Origin: Thamnaconus septentrionalis
Taxonomy: Eukaryota > Chordata > Actinopteri > Tetraodontiformes > Monacanthidae
Direction of reading: 5' to 3'
Assembly (NCBI GenBank): GCA_009823395.1
Contig: CM020510.1
Span: forward strand, 9,313,273-9,377,272
Length of the DNA: 64,000 nt
A program made the position numbers and the translations under genes. Position 1 is the first letter of the stretch. Each line of letters begins with the position of its first letter. The notes below the pieces were generated by a model. That model was not told where the DNA came from. It was given only the letters and a program-made list of their open reading frames with translations, and did no database searches. Below, one piece after another: positions 61,525 through 64,000 of the stretch.

Positions 61525-63559
61525 GTCATCCTTGTTTGTTTTGGTCCGAGAGGAGCCAATCAGATAAGCTCTCATGTGACTCAAACTTGCATTTATTTAC
61601 TCCTCTCAACAAACGCGCCCGCTGTACCAGAACGTCAGCAGACAACAACCCGTGAGTGTTTTTTTTCCTCCCTGCGCTTTAGTTATTTTTTTTTTAATTC
61701 GTCAACATAATCCCTTGACGTTCTGTTTTCCAGACTCCCTATCGCTCGCTTCCAAGTCCCTTTTTTGTTCGCAGGCTCCTGTCCCAACAAATTGCCCCCC
61801 CACCCCACCACCACCACCACCCCCGCTTAGAGGAAACAGGCTGGCGGGGATTTTGGAGGAGCCTTGGCAGCCAAACATCAGAGAAATCCTTTTTGCCACT
61901 GAGATCAATTTGCCGAGGCCGAGCCGAGCCGGGAGATTCGATATTATGTCTGGTGCGGCTCCGCCGACCAGACCAGACACTCCTGTCTGGAACCCCCCCT
62001 TACCACCACCACCACCACCACCAACCCCCTACCCTCATCCCCGGAGGTTCTGTTTAATATCAGGGTCAGAACCTTGGCACGGCATGAAGACACATTGAAG
62101 AGGAAGTCTGTCTGACCGCGGTGCCCAATGCTTTTTATTATGGTCATCGGTGAGTCTAGACGCGGCAATTTCGCCTCCCAGCCTCCACGGCGCCCCCACT
62201 TCTGCTGAGTGTCTGTTTGCCCTGTCCTCGGTGGCTGCCGCTGTGTTCACAGCCTCTCCAACCTCGGAGCCTGTCTTTTTGTTTTTTTTTCCTGTTTCAT
62301 ATTTTTTCCCTTCACTTCACCTGCAGCGCTGCTCCTGGATGTCGGCGTTCTGCGCCCTCGCTCCCGCTGCCTCCCTCCTCCGGCTCCCTCTGCTGCTCCC
62401 ATCATCCCAAAATGACTCTCGCGTCGACGTCACCGCTGACGCGATAGCCAAACGACTTGGCTTCGGTGCTATGACAACAAGACGTCTCGCCTCCATCCCT
62501 CCATCCCTCCATCCCTCCCTCGCTCCACAGGTCCATTCTGACGCTGTGCTCCGACAAGCGATGCGATGAGGGGAGGGGTCGGGGGGTGCAGTGCCCCGAC
62601 GCGCCTGAATTTCATTTTTTTTTATTATTCTTGCGCTGTTAATCACCTCCTGGCGCTGCTGACTTTCGACGTCACTGCCTTGATTGTGCGCTTGTACAGT
62701 GTTTACCGGCTCATCCTCTCATTTAGGACCTCTGGCTGCATTCAAAATATTGAAATATTCTTTCGCTTCCAATCACTTTTGTCGTCCTATTTTCCCGCAT
62801 CCCCCCCTTTCGTGCACAGATCCGCGAGGTTAGTCGAAGAGCAAAGTTTATTTTCTTCTCTGGAGGCAGATGGGAGTCGAAGTCGGCGGCTCCCCTGCTG
62901 ATGGAACCGCGAGGCGCCGGGCCTGGAGTTTTGACAGTTGTTGATGGCGTCGGTTCTGGTGCGACGACAAGGCTGCAATTTGGCATAAACATAATTCCTC
63001 TCCAGGAGAGGAGCGGAGGGGCAATTACAGACGACGCGAGGGAGGGGAACGCACATTCCTGCTGGGGAGTAGGATTGTCTGGTGGGGGTTGGGAGGGGGA
63101 GGGGGTCGGGGGGTGAGAAGAAGGGTGGAGGGGGCCCGCGGGCTGTTGGAGGTGAAGGAGCTGGAGGGGAGGGAGTGTGAAAGAGTCAGCAGGAGAAGGT
63201 GGAGATGAGGAGGGGTGGTGGTGGGGGTTCCAGTCCCTTCCCCTCAGACTGCCTCAGTTCTTCAACTCATCCTGGCGTGCGTGTGGGAGTCACTCTGCTG
63301 TGGACCTGCAGGAGGAGCGTCCACGCTCTCCTCTCTCTCTCTCGTGGAGGGCAATCTGGGAATTTTCACCTTTTCGCCACTTCTTGGATTTCCCTGGGTG
63401 AAAAAAGACCCATGTGACCCCCCCCACCCCTATCCACCCCCACTCTGGAGGGAATAAGGTAGGTTTTCCATTTGCTCCACCGTGTTTTTCTTGCGCCTTT
63501 TGTAGCTTGAGGAGACAAATGGTGAGTTGCAGCCTCTTTGCACAAGTGGTGCTAAACAA

Positions 63560-63561
<2 letters not shown>

Positions 63562-63601
<40 letters not shown>
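63562..63601. repeat. (CAG)n trinucleotide repeat
   Basis: About 13 perfect CAG units, preceded by AACAACAA. Confidence 0.96.
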
Positions 63602-63602
<1 letters not shown>

Positions 63603-63965
63603 CTGCTGAGTCAGTGTGTGGCTTCCTGCAAGTGTCGACTTGAGTGCAGTGGAGTTAATCAAATGCAATTAAAGTTCTTTGCCCGGACGGTTTTCGAATG
63701 TAATTCCAAACATGAAACGGATAGCTGTCTTTCTCTTCTTGCTCTCCTCCTCCGAGGGACTCTGCGCTTCTCCGACCTGCTGTAATCACACCCTGTGGTC
63801 CTCCCAGCCGGCGCTCAGGGTGGGGCCGCCACCTCATGTTTGTACCTGTAGGGCTCCTGCTCGGGCCACAGTTCCCTCTGCCTGCCGACAGCCATTGTGT
63901 TTGCCTCTCCATTCAAGCCCGCCAGACTCAAAACAATACTTGCCTGTGTGCGCGTTCCCGCTTGC

Positions 63966-64000
<35 letters not shown>
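63966..64000. repeat. (GT)n microsatellite running off the window edge
   Basis: GT/GTGC run from about 63966 to the last base. Confidence 0.95.

Larger units (their letters stand above)
61130..63950 (+). promoter_or_regulatory. Second GC-rich promoter-like zone near the right edge
   Basis: High CpG, purine- and pyrimidine-rich runs (GGGGGTCGGGGGG near 63100), and a (GCT)n tract (61496-61524). Donor-like sites occur at about 62149 (CATCG-GTGAGT) and 63459 (GAATAAG-GTAGGT). This is consistent with one or more 5' non-coding exons of a rightward gene. Long frames here (for example the poly-Ala frame at 61361) follow trinucleotide repeats and are not convincing proteins. Confidence 0.35.

Noticed and set aside
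61361..61567. Poly-alanine frame over the (GCT)n tract
   Set aside because: The reading frame simply follows the repeat. No conserved sequence surrounds it and no splice pair supports it.
54400..64000. Search for SOD1 coding exons next to SCAF4
   Set aside because: SOD1 neighbours SCAF4 in human, but no superoxide dismutase motif was recognisable on either strand, so it is not reported.

Overview
The window looks like ray-finned fish (teleost) nuclear DNA. It has compact vertebrate genes with GT-AG introns, many di-, tri- and tetranucleotide microsatellites, hAT, Tc1 and Harbinger-type miniature transposons, and a tRNA-headed SINE with an (ATGG)n tail. No prokaryotic or viral gene organisation is seen.

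Three genes can be modelled to the base. URB1 (39 coding exons, + strand, 22928-36185, 2252 aa) encodes a nucleolar factor for early 60S ribosome assembly. MRAP (3 coding exons, - strand, 37105-37528, 79 aa) encodes the single-pass accessory protein of the ACTH receptor. Its exons are too short to stand out as open frames, and it was found from splice sites and the conserved juxtamembrane and membrane segment. SCAF4 (19 exons, + strand, 38790-53597, 740 aa) encodes a protein that reads the RNA polymerase II tail, with a CID, an RS region and an RRM. For all three, exon lengths sum to a multiple of three and every intron phase closes. URB1 and MRAP are convergent. The URB1-MRAP-SCAF4 neighbourhood matches human 21q22.11 in inverted order (recalled map), but MIS18A and HUNK do not lie between MRAP and SCAF4 here.

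Layout: 1-6550 holds the 5' end of a leftward gene, with a coding exon at the left edge and a CpG-rich probable first exon at about 6057-6550. EVA1C is the synteny guess. 6.6-22.7 kb is mostly non-coding, with one SINE and a Tc1-like fragment. 22.7-36.9 kb is URB1 and its 3' UTR. 37.1-37.5 kb is MRAP. 38.5-54.4 kb is SCAF4, including an 8-kb intron. 54.5-64 kb holds no recognisable coding exon, but has two GC-rich, promoter-like zones with splice donors on the + strand. By synteny these could be 5' non-coding exons of TIAM1, which is inference.

The most unusual content is a pair of composite hAT elements, in URB1 intron 1 and SCAF4 intron 12. Each has a perfect 8-bp target duplication and a relic of ZBED5-like hAT transposase. 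Both carry the same near-identical passenger cassette with telomere-like CCCTAA repeats, sandwiched between duplicated hAT 3' ends. Two introns (URB1 intron 9, SCAF4 intron 6) use non-canonical GC donors with the same GCAAGT sequence.
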